Positions 23,478 to 31,977 of a DNA stretch of 33,309 nt are shown here, piece by piece (positions within the stretch are counted from its first letter, which is position 1; each line of letters starts with the position of its first letter). The notes below the pieces were generated by a model. It had not been told where the DNA came from. It did no database searches and saw nothing but the letters and a program-made list of their open reading frames with translations. Both the position numbers and the translations under genes were made by a program. Origin of the DNA: SIG440 sp045591095 (GTDB lineage Bacteria; Bacillota; Clostridia; Monoglobales; Monoglobaceae); the NCBI GenBank assembly GCA_045591095.1, contig JAZNSF010000037.1, forward strand, positions 1-33,309, read 5' to 3'.

Positions 23478-24338
23478 CTACCATCCTCTCACAAAAAGTG
23501 CCATAAGTCCTACAAGATTAAGCACTTGACCTATTCCAAAATACAAAATTACAACAACTCCCAACACAATCCGATAAATTCCGAAAAATTTGAAGTCGTG
23601 ATTTTTAACATAATTGGTAAGAAACTTTATCGATACCATAGAAGTAATATAAGCCACCACCATTCCCGTTATAAGAACCATCGCATCATGGCCGCTCATA
23701 CTAAGTCCGTATTTAAGGATTTTTAAAAGACTTACCCCAAACATAACAGGTATCGCCAAAAAAAACGAAAACTCTGCCGCAACTCCCCTTGCGCACCCCA
23801 AAAGCATTGCTCCAAGAATTGTCGCACCCGAGCGCGAAGTCCCCGGGATAATCGAAAGCACCTGAAAAATACCTATGTAAAGTGCAGTCCTATACGGCAT
23901 ATCACTTATAGAGTTTACCAAAAAGTTTTTATGCCTCTTTTCTATAACGATAAAAAGTATACCATATATAATTAATGTAGACGAAACTACGTACCAGTTC
24001 TCGAATTTTTCCATCAAAGGGTCAAGCAAAAGCCCGATTACCGCCGCAGGAACGCAAGCTAAAAGTACCTTACCCCACATATTCCACGTTTCCAGTCTTT
24101 CTGGTTTGGTCTTAGAAAGCGAAAACGGATTGAGCTTTTTGAAGTACATCGTTACTACAGCAAGGATTGCTCCCAGCTGAATTACATAAATATATAAATC
24201 CGACGCAGTAAATGTGCCCTCATTTTTAATAAGCTCATTAACCAAAATCATATGCCCGGTCGAACTTATCGGCAGCCATTCAGTTATCCCTTCCACCAAT
24301 CCCAGCACCAGCGTCTTAATCATCTCAATCAAAAACAT
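23478..24338 (-). CDS. uppP: Undecaprenyl-diphosphate phosphatase
   Basis: The 286-residue integral membrane enzyme recycles undecaprenyl pyrophosphate to the monophosphate carrier for cell-wall building and confers tolerance to bacitracin. The two catalytic signatures are present: EGITEWLPISSTGH (about 16-29) and IPGTSRSGAT (about 164-173). About eight hydrophobic segments are visible. The start is ATG 24338, behind GGAGGTG; an upstream TTG in the same frame is rejected. It is co-transcribed with ftsK, whose start lies eight bases downstream. Confidence 0.95.
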   Translation of the reverse strand: MFLIEMIKTLVLGLVEGITEWLPISSTGHMILVNELIKNEGTFTASDLYIYVIQLGAILAVVTMYFKKLNPFSLSKTKPERLETWNMWGKVLLACVPAAVIGLLLDPLMEKFENWYVVSSTLIIYGILFIVIEKRHKNFLVNSISDMPYRTALYIGIFQVLSIIPGTSRSGATILGAMLLGCARGVAAEFSFFLAIPVMFGVSLLKILKYGLSMSGHDAMVLITGMVVAYITSMVSIKFLTNYVKNHDFKFFGIYRIVLGVVVILYFGIGQVLNLVGLMALFVRGW

Positions 24339-24394
24339 GGATGCCACCTCCAAAATATAAGCTTTTTACTATATAATTTTACTTATACAAAGTC

Positions 24395-24423
24395 ATTTTA
24401 TCACAAATTTTTGATTGATACAA
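24395..24423 (-). promoter_or_regulatory. Promoter of uppP-ftsK
   Basis: On the minus strand, TTGTAT (24418-24423) and TAAAAT (24395-24400) have a 17-base spacer, about 57 bases upstream of the uppP start. Confidence 0.55.
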
Positions 24424-24492
24424 TACTTTTATACAAAAAATCCTTTGTATGCCTATCAAAACCTACACATTATTATATATAGATACAGCAAA

Positions 24493-24522
24493 GCCCCATC
24501 ACAGATTTTGGCTGATGGGGCC
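24493..24522 (-). terminator. Terminator of the SpoIIQ-like gene
   Basis: GCCCCATCA pairs with TGATGGGGC around an AT-rich loop; the minus-strand tail is TTTGCTGT, a weak U run. Confidence 0.7.
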
Positions 24523-24552
24523 TTGTGTATATAAATATTTTAGGGGGCAAAT

Positions 24553-25284
24553 TTAATTATTTAAAAACTCCTGTGGGTCTTTATACTCTCCATTGGATAT
24601 AATCTCAAAATGTAGGTGCGGCTCTAAGGAAACCTCCAAAGCGCCACTTTTCCCAACACCACCGATTATATCCCCTTTTTTTACCTTTGTTCCAACCTTA
24701 ATAAAATCTTCGCTCTGAAGATTTGCATAATTTGACAAAACTCCGTTTCCGTGATCAACAGTCACCACTACTCCAAAAAGTTCGTCCTTAAACACCTTTG
24801 ACACCACGCCGTTTTCAGCCGCTTTGACCTGATCGCCTGGCTTCGCCGCTATATCAATGCCATTATGGGTACGCCAATCCTTCATGGTTTCCGAATACAA
24901 AAGTTCTTCAAGCGAGCAAGGTGCAATTATCTCGCCACTATGCGGCATCTCCATTACAAACTTTGGTTTTTCGGTCTTTGCCGCATCCACCGCAGCGGTC
25001 TCAATTACCTCGGGAATCTTTTCAAAAGAAGTTACCGTTTTAGGCTCAGACTTTTCTCCTATGCCGTCAAGGTCTATAACACTAACTTTTTCAATTTCTG
25101 TTATAGCACTTTGCGGAATTTCTTCAAAAGAAACTTGCCGCTCTCTCATATCTGCTCTCAGTTTTCCGGAATATACCGTAAACCCTAAAACCGCCAACGA
25201 AAAGCACAGGGCTATGTAAAAGCCCTTGCTCTTAACCATTTGTTTTGTAAGACTCTTCTTTGTCTCTTTTTTCTTATTTTTAAT
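24553..25284 (-). CDS. spoIIQ: SpoIIQ-like M23 (LytM) membrane peptidase, possible ATT start
   Basis: The protein has a basic N-terminus, one membrane span (FYIALCFSLAVLGFTVY) and an extracellular LytM/M23 domain. The segment APCSLEELLYSETMKDWRTHNGIDIA is the hallmark of SpoIIQ, which spans the forespore side of the engulfment channel with SpoIIIAH. Zinc ligands are intact: HNGID (about His125/Asp129, counting from the inner ATG) and HLHFEI near 206, unlike the B. subtilis protein, which lacks a catalytic His. An ATG at 25239 has no ribosome site. An ATT at 25284, in frame and behind a perfect GGAGGTG, adds 15 basic residues (IKNKKKETKKSLTKQ) and looks like the true start. A sigma-F/G-type promoter precedes it. 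Confidence 0.8.
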   Translation of the reverse strand: MKNKKKETKKSLTKQMVKSKGFYIALCFSLAVLGFTVYSGKLRADMRERQVSFEEIPQSAITEIEKVSVIDLDGIGEKSEPKTVTSFEKIPEVIETAAVDAAKTEKPKFVMEMPHSGEIIAPCSLEELLYSETMKDWRTHNGIDIAAKPGDQVKAAENGVVSKVFKDELFGVVVTVDHGNGVLSNYANLQSEDFIKVGTKVKKGDIIGGVGKSGALEVSLEPHLHFEIISNGEYKDPQEFLNN

Positions 25285-25305
25285 AGGTCAACACCTCCAT
25301 ATAGG

Positions 25306-25335
25306 AAGTATTGCCCAAAATTTACTATCTATACC
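25306..25335 (-). promoter_or_regulatory. Forespore (sigma-F/sigma-G type) promoter of the SpoIIQ-like gene
   Basis: On the minus strand, GGTATA (25330-25335) is followed after 17 bases by AATACTT (25306-25312). The wider -10 GGCAATACTT fits the GGNRANANTW pattern described for sigma-F, and the -35 fits GYWTA. It lies about 25 bases before the ATT start and right after the noc stop. No sigma-A promoter of similar quality is seen. Confidence 0.55.
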
Positions 25336-25340
25336 ACATT

Positions 25341-26162
25341 TTAAGCTATTTTTCCGCTTTTAGGGATTTTTATTGTGTACTCAATAAAATGCTCACTTTC
25401 CTTTTTCTCAGTCTCAGCCTCAATCCCTGACCGTTTCATCATATCCACAGCCTGACGAATGGTGTTCGAAAAAATCCTTACATCCCTGAATACCCTTATA
25501 TCCTTTTTCTCCTTCTCATCTTTGCAAGGTTTAACCTTTTCAAGCATTTCTTCAACCAATTCTTCAGATTTTACTACATTAAGTCCACGTCTGATTATTA
25601 CGCCAAGTGCCCGAAGCCGCGTCTTTTCATCCGGAAGTTTAAGTAGCGCCCTTGCATGCCTCTCACTAAGCGAGTTTTCTTTAAGCAACCGCCTCACCTC
25701 GGGCGAAAGCTTAAGAATTCTTATCTTGTTTGCAATAGTCGACTGATTTTTGCCAAGCCTTGCGGCAAGCTCCTCCTGCGTCATCCCATGCTCCGAAATA
25801 AGCGAGCAAAACGCCTCCGCCTCTTCTATGTATCCTAAATTCTCCCTCTGTATGTTTTCAATAAGCGCCATAACCGCACTGTCTGTCCCACCTGCCCTTA
25901 TTACAATTGCCGGGATTTCATCCATCTCTGCTATACGGCACGCCCGAAGTCTCCTCTCCCCTGCAACAAGTTCATACTCGCGCCCATTTATCTGCCTTAC
26001 CACAACCGGCTGCATAAGCCCATACCGCATAATCGATGAGCTTAGCTCTCTAAGCGCCTCTTTATCCATCTCACGCCTTGGCTGATACGGATTTGGTCTT
26101 ATAGAATTTATTGGTAAATGAAGTACCGTCATATCTTTTTCTTCCGTAAACATATAATACAT
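25341..26162 (-). CDS. noc: Nucleoid occlusion protein Noc (ParB family)
   Basis: The 273-residue DNA-binding CTPase of the ParB family protects the nucleoid from division. The ParB domain shows NPYQPRR, VAGERRLRACR (CTP-binding arginine motif) and ALIENIQRENL. The helix-turn-helix ELAARLGKNQSTIANKIRILKLSPEVR with ERHARALLKL is closer to Noc than to ParB/Spo0J, which typically reads QREDLNPIEEA. The start ATG 26162 has GAGGAAAGG upstream. Its usual partners (parA, rsmG, mnmG) are not here. It is directly followed by the SpoIIQ-like gene. Confidence 0.85.
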   Translation of the reverse strand: MYYMFTEEKDMTVLHLPINSIRPNPYQPRREMDKEALRELSSSIMRYGLMQPVVVRQINGREYELVAGERRLRACRIAEMDEIPAIVIRAGGTDSAVMALIENIQRENLGYIEEAEAFCSLISEHGMTQEELAARLGKNQSTIANKIRILKLSPEVRRLLKENSLSERHARALLKLPDEKTRLRALGVIIRRGLNVVKSEELVEEMLEKVKPCKDEKEKKDIRVFRDVRIFSNTIRQAVDMMKRSGIEAETEKKESEHFIEYTIKIPKSGKIA

Positions 26163-26202
26163 CACCTTTCCTCAAAATTATAATCTTATTTTTCTTGCAT
26201 CA

Positions 26203-26231
26203 ATTGTATCACAAAAAAAATAGTTTTACAA
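26203..26231 (-). promoter_or_regulatory. Promoter of noc
   Basis: TTGTAA (26226-26231) and TACAAT (26203-26208) with a 17-base spacer on the minus strand, about 40 bases upstream of the noc start. Confidence 0.6.
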
Positions 26232-26333
26232 ATTTTTCCATATGCAAAACCTGAGGTTTTCCCGAAAAAGTTGCCTTATAAATACAGTTTCCCCCAAAAC
26301 CCTCGCCCAAACGACAAAATAAATAAAAAATAA

Positions 26334-26351
26334 GCAGACATTTCTGTCTGC
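26334..26351 (-). terminator. Terminator of the fthC operon
   Basis: GCAGACA and TGTCTGC form a perfect stem with a four-base loop, and the minus-strand continuation TTATTTTTTATTT is a good U run. Confidence 0.85.
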
Positions 26352-26357
26352 CTATTA

Positions 26358-26918
26358 TTAATTACATCTCAAAAGTCCACTTTCACTAATCAAAAAGTCC
26401 ATTTTTGCGTCCGTTTCTTCAAGTTCTATTTCGTCCGAAATCTGAAAATCAAAGCAAACCCCTACAAAAACCGCATCCGAATTTTCCAAAAGCCGGTCAT
26501 AACAACCTTTACCAAACCCAACCCTTCCGCCACATTTGTCAAAGGCAATCCCGGGGACAAGTACAACGTCCGTTTTTGTCATATCAGCCTCAAGCTTTGC
26601 CTTTGGCTCCAAAACCGAAAAAGCCCCTCTCTCAAACTCCGTATCTTTTGTTATGATGCAAGGTGTTATCTCTCCGCTATTTGCATCAGTAACGGGCACC
26701 AGCGCTGTCTTTTTGTCCCCTAGCGCCGCATCCATTATACCACGGACATCAACCTCATTCCCCAACGGAATATACAGCATAATCTGTTTGGCTTCCTTAT
26801 ATAAATCACTCTCCAAAAAGGTGCTCAATGCCAAACGACTTTTCTCCAAAACCTCTTCTTTGGTCATCAGCGCGCGTTTTTCTTTATTGATTTTGCGGAT
26901 TTCTTCCTTGTTTATCAT
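26358..26918 (-). CDS. fthC: 5-formyltetrahydrofolate cyclo-ligase
   Basis: The 186-residue enzyme (MTHFS family) uses ATP to convert 5-formyl-THF to 5,10-methenyl-THF. The N-terminus has EEIRKINKEKRALM, and the family signature VPGIAFDKCGGRVGFGKGCYDRLL, which binds ATP and substrate, is at about 123-146. Length is the family norm. Its ATG overlaps the stop codon of the transporter gene (TAATG), so the two are coupled. It is the last gene of the operon and ends with a terminator. Confidence 0.92.
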   Translation of the reverse strand: MINKEEIRKINKEKRALMTKEEVLEKSRLALSTFLESDLYKEAKQIMLYIPLGNEVDVRGIMDAALGDKKTALVPVTDANSGEITPCIITKDTEFERGAFSVLEPKAKLEADMTKTDVVLVPGIAFDKCGGRVGFGKGCYDRLLENSDAVFVGVCFDFQISDEIELEETDAKMDFLISESGLLRCN

Positions 26919-27862
26919 TATCCTGCCAATCCCTCAGCAACGCCCATAATAATTATACCGCCAAACACTGCCAAAAGCGCTGCATAATGCTTCCACGAAA
27001 GCCTTTCCTTAAGGAAGATTGCACTCCAGATGGACGACACCACGCAGTATGCACAAATTATCGGAGCGGCACCAACCGGGTTTGCCGCCAGGGCATACAC
27101 ATACGCAAACTGTCCCGCAGTCTCGCAGATTGCACCAAGCCCTTTAGGGCCTTCTTCCTTTATACTAAGTGCCGAAATCTTCTCTTTCTTAATCCCAAAT
27201 ACATAAATCGCCGAAACTATGCCCATAAAAAGGAACGTCAGCTCATACGCAACATTCGCCTTATCCTCATCAAGATAATGGAAAATGCCGGTCATAAATG
27301 TATTTCCCTCTTCCAAAATAACCGCATCAAAAAATGTACCAAGCGCATCAATCAGGCAGTATAGTATCGGAAGCAAAATTGCAAGCACGCTCTTTGAATA
27401 CTTTCTGTTAGACTTCATCTGACGAAGCGCCTTTGCCTCATCGTCCTCGGTGTACTCTGCGATTCCAAGGAACAAAACACCAAGTGATACAACAACTATG
27501 CCTATGCCAGAAAGCGAATCAACCGTCTCGCCAAGCACCAAAAAGCAAAGAATTGCCGCAAGTGCACCCGAAGAATTACAAATAGGCGACGAAACCGAAA
27601 GCTCGATGTATCTAAGCGAAACATATCCAAAAATCATCGAAAGTATGTACATCGAAGACGCAGGCAGATAATAAATTATATCCTGCATGGTAACGGTTGT
27701 GCCTGTCAAAATCTCATAAAAAGCATGAAGTCCCATCACAAAACCAACCGCCATAACCATCTTCCAATGACTGTATTTATCGCTTGGCTTTGACCCAAGC
27801 TTACTAAAAAAGTCCGAACCACTCCAACAAAGCATCGCTATAATTGATATTATTAACCACAT
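26918..27862 (-). CDS. EamA/DMT-superfamily transporter
   Basis: The 314-residue membrane protein has about ten hydrophobic segments in two halves (for example MWLIISIIAMLCWSGSDFF, MYILSMIFGYVSLRY, VVVSLGVLFLGIAEY). The pattern PICNSSGALAAILCFLVLGE in the first half and APIICAYCVVSSIWSAIFLKERLSWKHY in the second is the EamA signature. Substrate cannot be told. Adjacent genes suggest a sulfur-amino-acid or one-carbon context. It sits 13 bases after the PLP enzyme gene and overlaps fthC. Confidence 0.85.
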   Translation of the reverse strand: MWLIISIIAMLCWSGSDFFSKLGSKPSDKYSHWKMVMAVGFVMGLHAFYEILTGTTVTMQDIIYYLPASSMYILSMIFGYVSLRYIELSVSSPICNSSGALAAILCFLVLGETVDSLSGIGIVVVSLGVLFLGIAEYTEDDEAKALRQMKSNRKYSKSVLAILLPILYCLIDALGTFFDAVILEEGNTFMTGIFHYLDEDKANVAYELTFLFMGIVSAIYVFGIKKEKISALSIKEEGPKGLGAICETAGQFAYVYALAANPVGAAPIICAYCVVSSIWSAIFLKERLSWKHYAALLAVFGGIIIMGVAEGLAG

Positions 27863-27875
27863 AAAAATTTCTCCT

Positions 27876-29162
27876 TTACTTTTCTAAATTTATAAGTCCC
27901 TCATCAATCATGGACTGTACCGATTTTAGTATACCAAGCTTTGCATGCGCCCAGGTTATTCCGCCCTGGAAATAAACTGCATATGGCTCCCTGAGTGGCG
28001 CGTCTGCACTAAGCTCAATGGACGACCCTTGAACAAATGCCCCTGCCGCCATAATCACCTCGGACTCATACCCCGGCATATCCCCAGGAACAGGTGTTAC
28101 GTAGCTGTCAACCGGCGCCGCCGCCTGAATTCCTTTGCAAAACGCAATAACATTTTCAGGTGTTTTAAGCTCCACCGCCTGAATAATATCATGTCTTGAC
28201 TCATGCGCATCAGGAACACATTTAAATCCAAGTCTTTCATAAATATTTGCCGCAAAAATCGCACCCTTAAGTGCACCCGCAACAACAGTCGGCGCCATAA
28301 AAAGTCCCTGATAAAATTGCCTCATCATACCCATATTTGTGCCGACTTCCTTGCCAAGTCCGGGTGCCGTAAGGCGATAGCCACAATTCTCGATACATTT
28401 TTTAGTTCCGCAAATATATCCGCCCGACGGCGCAAGACCACCGCCAAGGTTTTTAATCAGCGACCCAACAATCATATCCGCTCCAAAATCCGACGGTTCG
28501 ATTTTTTCCACAAACTCGCCGTAGCAGTTATCCACCATGCAGATTACATCAGGCTTAATTTCCTTTACAAACTTTATAAGCCCGGCGATCTTTTCTACCG
28601 AAAAAGTCTCTCTTGTCTGGTACCCCTTGGACCTTTGAATTGTCACAAGCTTGGTCCTTTCGTTTATTGCCTCGCGGATTTTGTCAAAGTCAAAGCTGTC
28701 ATCCTCAAGCAAATCCACCTGACGATAGGTAATTCCGTATTCCGCGAGCGACCCTGGGGAAGAGCGGATGCCAATAACCCCCTCCAAAGTATCATAAGGC
28801 TTTCCTGCAGGTGACAAAAGCTCATCACCAGGCCTTAAATTCGCCGAAAGCGCAAGGCTCAAAGCATGTGTTCCGCAGGTAATCTGAGGTCTTACCAAAG
28901 CATCCTCTGTGTTAAAGCAGTCCGCATACACTTTTTCCAGGGTATCTCTGCCCATATCATCATAGCCATATCCCGTAGACTCCGAAAAGCAAGCCGCATC
29001 CACACGGTTTTTCTGCATCGCCGAAATAACCTTGACCTGATTATACTCAGCGGTTTTATCTATTTCCTTAAATCTTTCCTCAAGCTCAGCAAGAACTTCC
29101 TCGCCAAAAGCAAAAAGCTCGTCAGAAATTCCCATTTTGTTATATATATTCTCAAATGCCAT
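27876..29162 (-). CDS. Methionine gamma-lyase-like PLP enzyme (aluminum resistance family)
   Basis: The 428-residue protein is of the Met_gamma_lyase family (also named aluminum resistance protein), a fold-type I PLP enzyme. The PLP lysine is probably Lys237 in GSLIKNLGGGLAPSGGYI; an upstream motif DNCYGEFVE holds the aspartate that contacts PLP. The N-terminal ITCGTHALSLALSANLRPGD segment resembles the cofactor phosphate-binding part. The start ATG 29162 is used (an in-frame TTG lies just before) with GGGGG upstream. It has a perfect promoter and heads a three-gene operon with the transporter and fthC. Exact substrate unknown. Confidence 0.9.
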   Translation of the reverse strand: MAFENIYNKMGISDELFAFGEEVLAELEERFKEIDKTAEYNQVKVISAMQKNRVDAACFSESTGYGYDDMGRDTLEKVYADCFNTEDALVRPQITCGTHALSLALSANLRPGDELLSPAGKPYDTLEGVIGIRSSPGSLAEYGITYRQVDLLEDDSFDFDKIREAINERTKLVTIQRSKGYQTRETFSVEKIAGLIKFVKEIKPDVICMVDNCYGEFVEKIEPSDFGADMIVGSLIKNLGGGLAPSGGYICGTKKCIENCGYRLTAPGLGKEVGTNMGMMRQFYQGLFMAPTVVAGALKGAIFAANIYERLGFKCVPDAHESRHDIIQAVELKTPENVIAFCKGIQAAAPVDSYVTPVPGDMPGYESEVIMAAGAFVQGSSIELSADAPLREPYAVYFQGGITWAHAKLGILKSVQSMIDEGLINLEK

Positions 29163-29189
29163 CAAAAAGCCCCCTGATTTTTTTGTAAA

Positions 29190-29218
29190 ATTATACTATT
29201 ATTTAGGTTTTTTGTCAA
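29190..29218 (-). promoter_or_regulatory. Consensus promoter of the PLP enzyme operon
   Basis: TTGACA (29213-29218) and TATAAT (29190-29195) with a 17-base spacer on the minus strand, a full consensus match, about 28 bases upstream of the start codon. Confidence 0.8.
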
Positions 29219-29303
29219 CAAAAGTACTGGCTTTTTTTCTTATAGTATGCTATACTTAATATCAACGAGTATATAAATTACTTAGATTGGAGGTTTGAAC
29301 CTT

Positions 29304-29891
29304 ATGAATATTTGCGTATACGGTGCATCAAGTAATTTGATAGATAAAGCCTTTATTAAGGCTGGCGAACTTTTGGGCGAAGAAATCGCAAAACGCGGTC
29401 ACACACTTGTCTTTGGTGCAGGTGCAAACGGCCTTATGGGCGCTGTAGCCCGTGGCGCAAGTCGCAAAGGCGGAAAGACCGTCGGTGTCGCACCCCTCTT
29501 TTTCTCGGCAGATGGCATACTTTTTGAAGGCTGTACCCAGCTTATCCGCACCTCCAGTATGCGCGAGCGAAAGAAAATCCTCGAAGACCTTTCGGACGCA
29601 TTTATTATGGCCCCCGGTGGAATAGGCACCTTTGACGAATTTTTCGAAATCCTGACCCTCAAGCAACTCGCAAGACATCAAAAAGCTATCGCCATACTCA
29701 ATACAAATGGCTACTATGACGATATCGAAAGCCTCATGAAAAAGATAGTAAAAGGCGGTTTTATGCGGGAGAATTCACTAAATCTTTACAAAATGGCAGC
29801 TACCCCGCTTGAGGCACTTAATTATATCGAAAGTTACTCGCCAAACAATATGGATATAGAACATATGAAACACCTAGGCATCTCAAAATAA
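29304..29891 (+). CDS. LOG-family nucleoside-5'-monophosphate phosphoribohydrolase
   Basis: The 195-residue protein belongs to the LOG/lysine-decarboxylase-like family. The signature APGGIGTFDEFFE (about 103-115) contains the catalytic PGG.GT..E, and NICVYGASS plus VFGAGANGLMGAVARGA form the nucleotide-binding parts. Plant and many bacterial members free cytokinins or other bases from nucleotides; in Clostridia the in vivo substrate is unclear. ATG 29304 has GGAGG at ten bases; the in-frame TTG 29295 is too close to that site. It heads a + strand operon with proA and an alarmone synthetase. Confidence 0.88.
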   Translation: MNICVYGASSNLIDKAFIKAGELLGEEIAKRGHTLVFGAGANGLMGAVARGASRKGGKTVGVAPLFFSADGILFEGCTQLIRTSSMRERKKILEDLSDAFIMAPGGIGTFDEFFEILTLKQLARHQKAIAILNTNGYYDDIESLMKKIVKGGFMRENSLNLYKMAATPLEALNYIESYSPNNMDIEHMKHLGISK

Positions 29892-29920
29892 TTTATCTCT
29901 AAAACAAGGAGGAAACTATT

Positions 29921-31165
29921 ATGGAAGAACTTATTTTAAAAGGTAAACTGGCCAAACAAGCGGCAAGAATTCTTGCTATCACTCCAACAGAAGCTAAGAG
30001 TGCCGCTCTTCTTCGTGCCGCCGACGAGCTTGTTTCTAACGTAGGATATATATTGGAAGAAAACCAAAAAGATATAGATGCCGGAAAAGCAAACGAAATG
30101 AACGCTGGTCTAATCGACCGTCTGGCCCTCACACCAGAGCGTATTGACGCAATCGCCGAGGGTATACGTCAGATTGCTGACCTACCCGACCCGGTAGGTG
30201 AGATTCTTTCAGAAGACACCCGTCCCAACGGTCTTCTGATTCAATCTGTCCGTGTGCCACTAGGGGTATGCGGAATTATCTACGAAGCACGTCCCAACGT
30301 TACAGCAGATGCGGCAGCCCTTTGTCTTAAGTCAGGGAACGCCTGCATCCTCCGCTGTGGAAAAGAAGCCCACCGTTCAAGCATGGCAATTACCCGCGTG
30401 TTAAGGTCTGCTATAAAAGCTTCCGGTCTCCCCGAAGACAGCATCGCACTTGTCGAAGATACCTCAAGAGAAAGTGCCGTTGCTCTTATGAAGCTTAACG
30501 ACTACCTTGACGTAATCATCCCCCGCGGCGGCGCAGGGCTCATAAAAAGCGTTGTTCAAAACGCCACCGTACCTGCAATCGAAACAGGCACCGGCAACTG
30601 TCACGTATTCGTTGACCAATTCGCAAACCTCGATATGGCAAAAAGTGTAGTCATCAATGCCAAAACATCGCGCCCGTCAGTATGTAACGCCGAGGAAAAG
30701 CTTTTGGTGCACGAATCTGTCGCAAGCGAATTCCTCCCCGATATTCTTTCTGCCTTAGAAGAAAAAAGCGTTGCAATCGTCGGCGACAAAAAGGTATGCG
30801 AAATTTACAAAAACTCCATCCCCGCAACCGAAGAAGATTGGGGCACCGAATATCTTGCTCTCAAAATCGGCGTCAAAATCGTTTCATCTACCGAAGACGC
30901 AATTAATCATATAAACAAATACGGTAGCGGCCATTCCGAAGCAATTATTACAGAGAATAGCCAAAACGCCGAAGCTTTTCTCGCCAAAGTCGACGCAGCA
31001 GCAGTCTATGTAAATGCCTCAACACGCTTTACCGACGGCTTTGAGTTTGGCTTCGGTGCCGAAATCGGCATCAGCACACAAAAGCTCCACGCAAGAGGTC
31101 CGATGGGACTTAAGGCTCTTACATCAACAAAATACGTTGTCCGCGGAGACGGCCAAATAAGATAG
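29921..31165 (+). CDS. proA: Glutamate-5-semialdehyde dehydrogenase (gamma-glutamyl phosphate reductase)
   Basis: The 414-residue enzyme does the second step of proline synthesis. Motifs include RVPLGVCGIIYEARPNVT, the catalytic cysteine in TGTGNCHVFVD (about Cys227), TSRPSVCNAEEKLLVH and the C-terminal FGFGAEIGISTQKLHARGPMGL. Length is typical. GGAGG is upstream of the ATG. No proB or proC is adjacent, unlike the usual proBA operon, so glutamate kinase must be elsewhere. It lies 29 bases after the LOG gene. Confidence 0.96.
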   Translation: MEELILKGKLAKQAARILAITPTEAKSAALLRAADELVSNVGYILEENQKDIDAGKANEMNAGLIDRLALTPERIDAIAEGIRQIADLPDPVGEILSEDTRPNGLLIQSVRVPLGVCGIIYEARPNVTADAAALCLKSGNACILRCGKEAHRSSMAITRVLRSAIKASGLPEDSIALVEDTSRESAVALMKLNDYLDVIIPRGGAGLIKSVVQNATVPAIETGTGNCHVFVDQFANLDMAKSVVINAKTSRPSVCNAEEKLLVHESVASEFLPDILSALEEKSVAIVGDKKVCEIYKNSIPATEEDWGTEYLALKIGVKIVSSTEDAINHINKYGSGHSEAIITENSQNAEAFLAKVDAAAVYVNASTRFTDGFEFGFGAEIGISTQKLHARGPMGLKALTSTKYVVRGDGQIR

Positions 31166-31185
31166 ATTCTTGAAAGGAAAAATAA

Positions 31186-31860
31186 ATGGAAAAAGAACTT
31201 AATAAAGCGGTGCTTGCCAACATAAATATCCCCGAGGACACAGCAAAGATATTTGCCGAGGCGGCTCACCGCTTTGAAGAAATAATGATGATGTACCAAT
31301 GTGCAATACAAGAGGTCACCACCAAACTCGAGGTCCTAAGCCGCGAAATGTCGGTGCGAAACAACCGCAATCCAATCGAGACCATCAAGTACCGCATAAA
31401 AAATCCAAAAAGCATCGCCGAAAAGCTTACAAGAAATGGCTACGAGGTTACTGTAGATTCTATATCCCAGCATCTCAATGACGTTGCGGGCGTCAGGGTA
31501 ATCTGTTCATTTATAGGTGACATTTACACCATTGCAAAAATGCTCACAAGCCAGGACGATATCCATCTTATCAAGGTTAAGGACTATATAAAAAATCCAA
31601 AAGAAAACGGTTATCGCAGCTATCATATGATAATCGAAATCCCCGTATTTTTCTCCGACCGCAAGCAATATATGCGGGTAGAAGTCCAGATCAGGACAAT
31701 GGCAATGGATTTTTGGGCAAGCCTCGAGCATCAGGTTCGCTACAAAAAAGACATCCCAAATTCAGATGATATCGCCGCGCGCCTAAAAAAATGTGCCGAC
31801 ATCATTGCCGAAACCGACTCCGAAATGCTTGACATAGCGAATGAAATAGGCATTATCTAA
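31186..31860 (+). CDS. Small alarmone synthetase (RelQ/YjbM-type GTP pyrophosphokinase)
   Basis: The 224-residue protein has only the synthetase domain of the RelA/SpoT family and no hydrolase, TGS or ACT domain. Seen motifs are RNPIETIKYRIKNPKSIAEKL (nucleotide binding), DVAGVRVICSF, DYIKNPKENGYRSYH, and VEVQIRTMAMDFWASLEHQVRYK, which has the catalytic acidic and aromatic residues. It makes (p)ppGpp from GTP or GDP and ATP. AAAGGA precedes the ATG, 20 bases after proA, so it shares that operon, which ends with a terminator. YjbM is the closest model by size. Confidence 0.92.
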   Translation: MEKELNKAVLANINIPEDTAKIFAEAAHRFEEIMMMYQCAIQEVTTKLEVLSREMSVRNNRNPIETIKYRIKNPKSIAEKLTRNGYEVTVDSISQHLNDVAGVRVICSFIGDIYTIAKMLTSQDDIHLIKVKDYIKNPKENGYRSYHMIIEIPVFFSDRKQYMRVEVQIRTMAMDFWASLEHQVRYKKDIPNSDDIAARLKKCADIIAETDSEMLDIANEIGII

Positions 31861-31876
31861 AAACCATTCTATATTT

Positions 31877-31912
31877 CCTCCCTCTTCATCTCGAAAGGGA
31901 GGATTTTCTTTT
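31877..31912 (+). terminator. Terminator of the LOG-proA-alarmone operon
   Basis: CCTCCCT pairs with AGGGAGG around a 12-base loop and is followed by ATTTTCTTTTC. Confidence 0.8.
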
Positions 31913-31977
31913 CCCCCATCCTTGTCACGGGCTTTACACACTAGTCTAGTTTTGTCCCCAAACATAATATTCCACCA

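Noticed and set aside
28203..28814. 203-codon + strand frame opposite the PLP enzyme
   Set aside because: Cys/His/Arg-rich shadow with no ribosome site; the minus-strand gene shows full family motifs.
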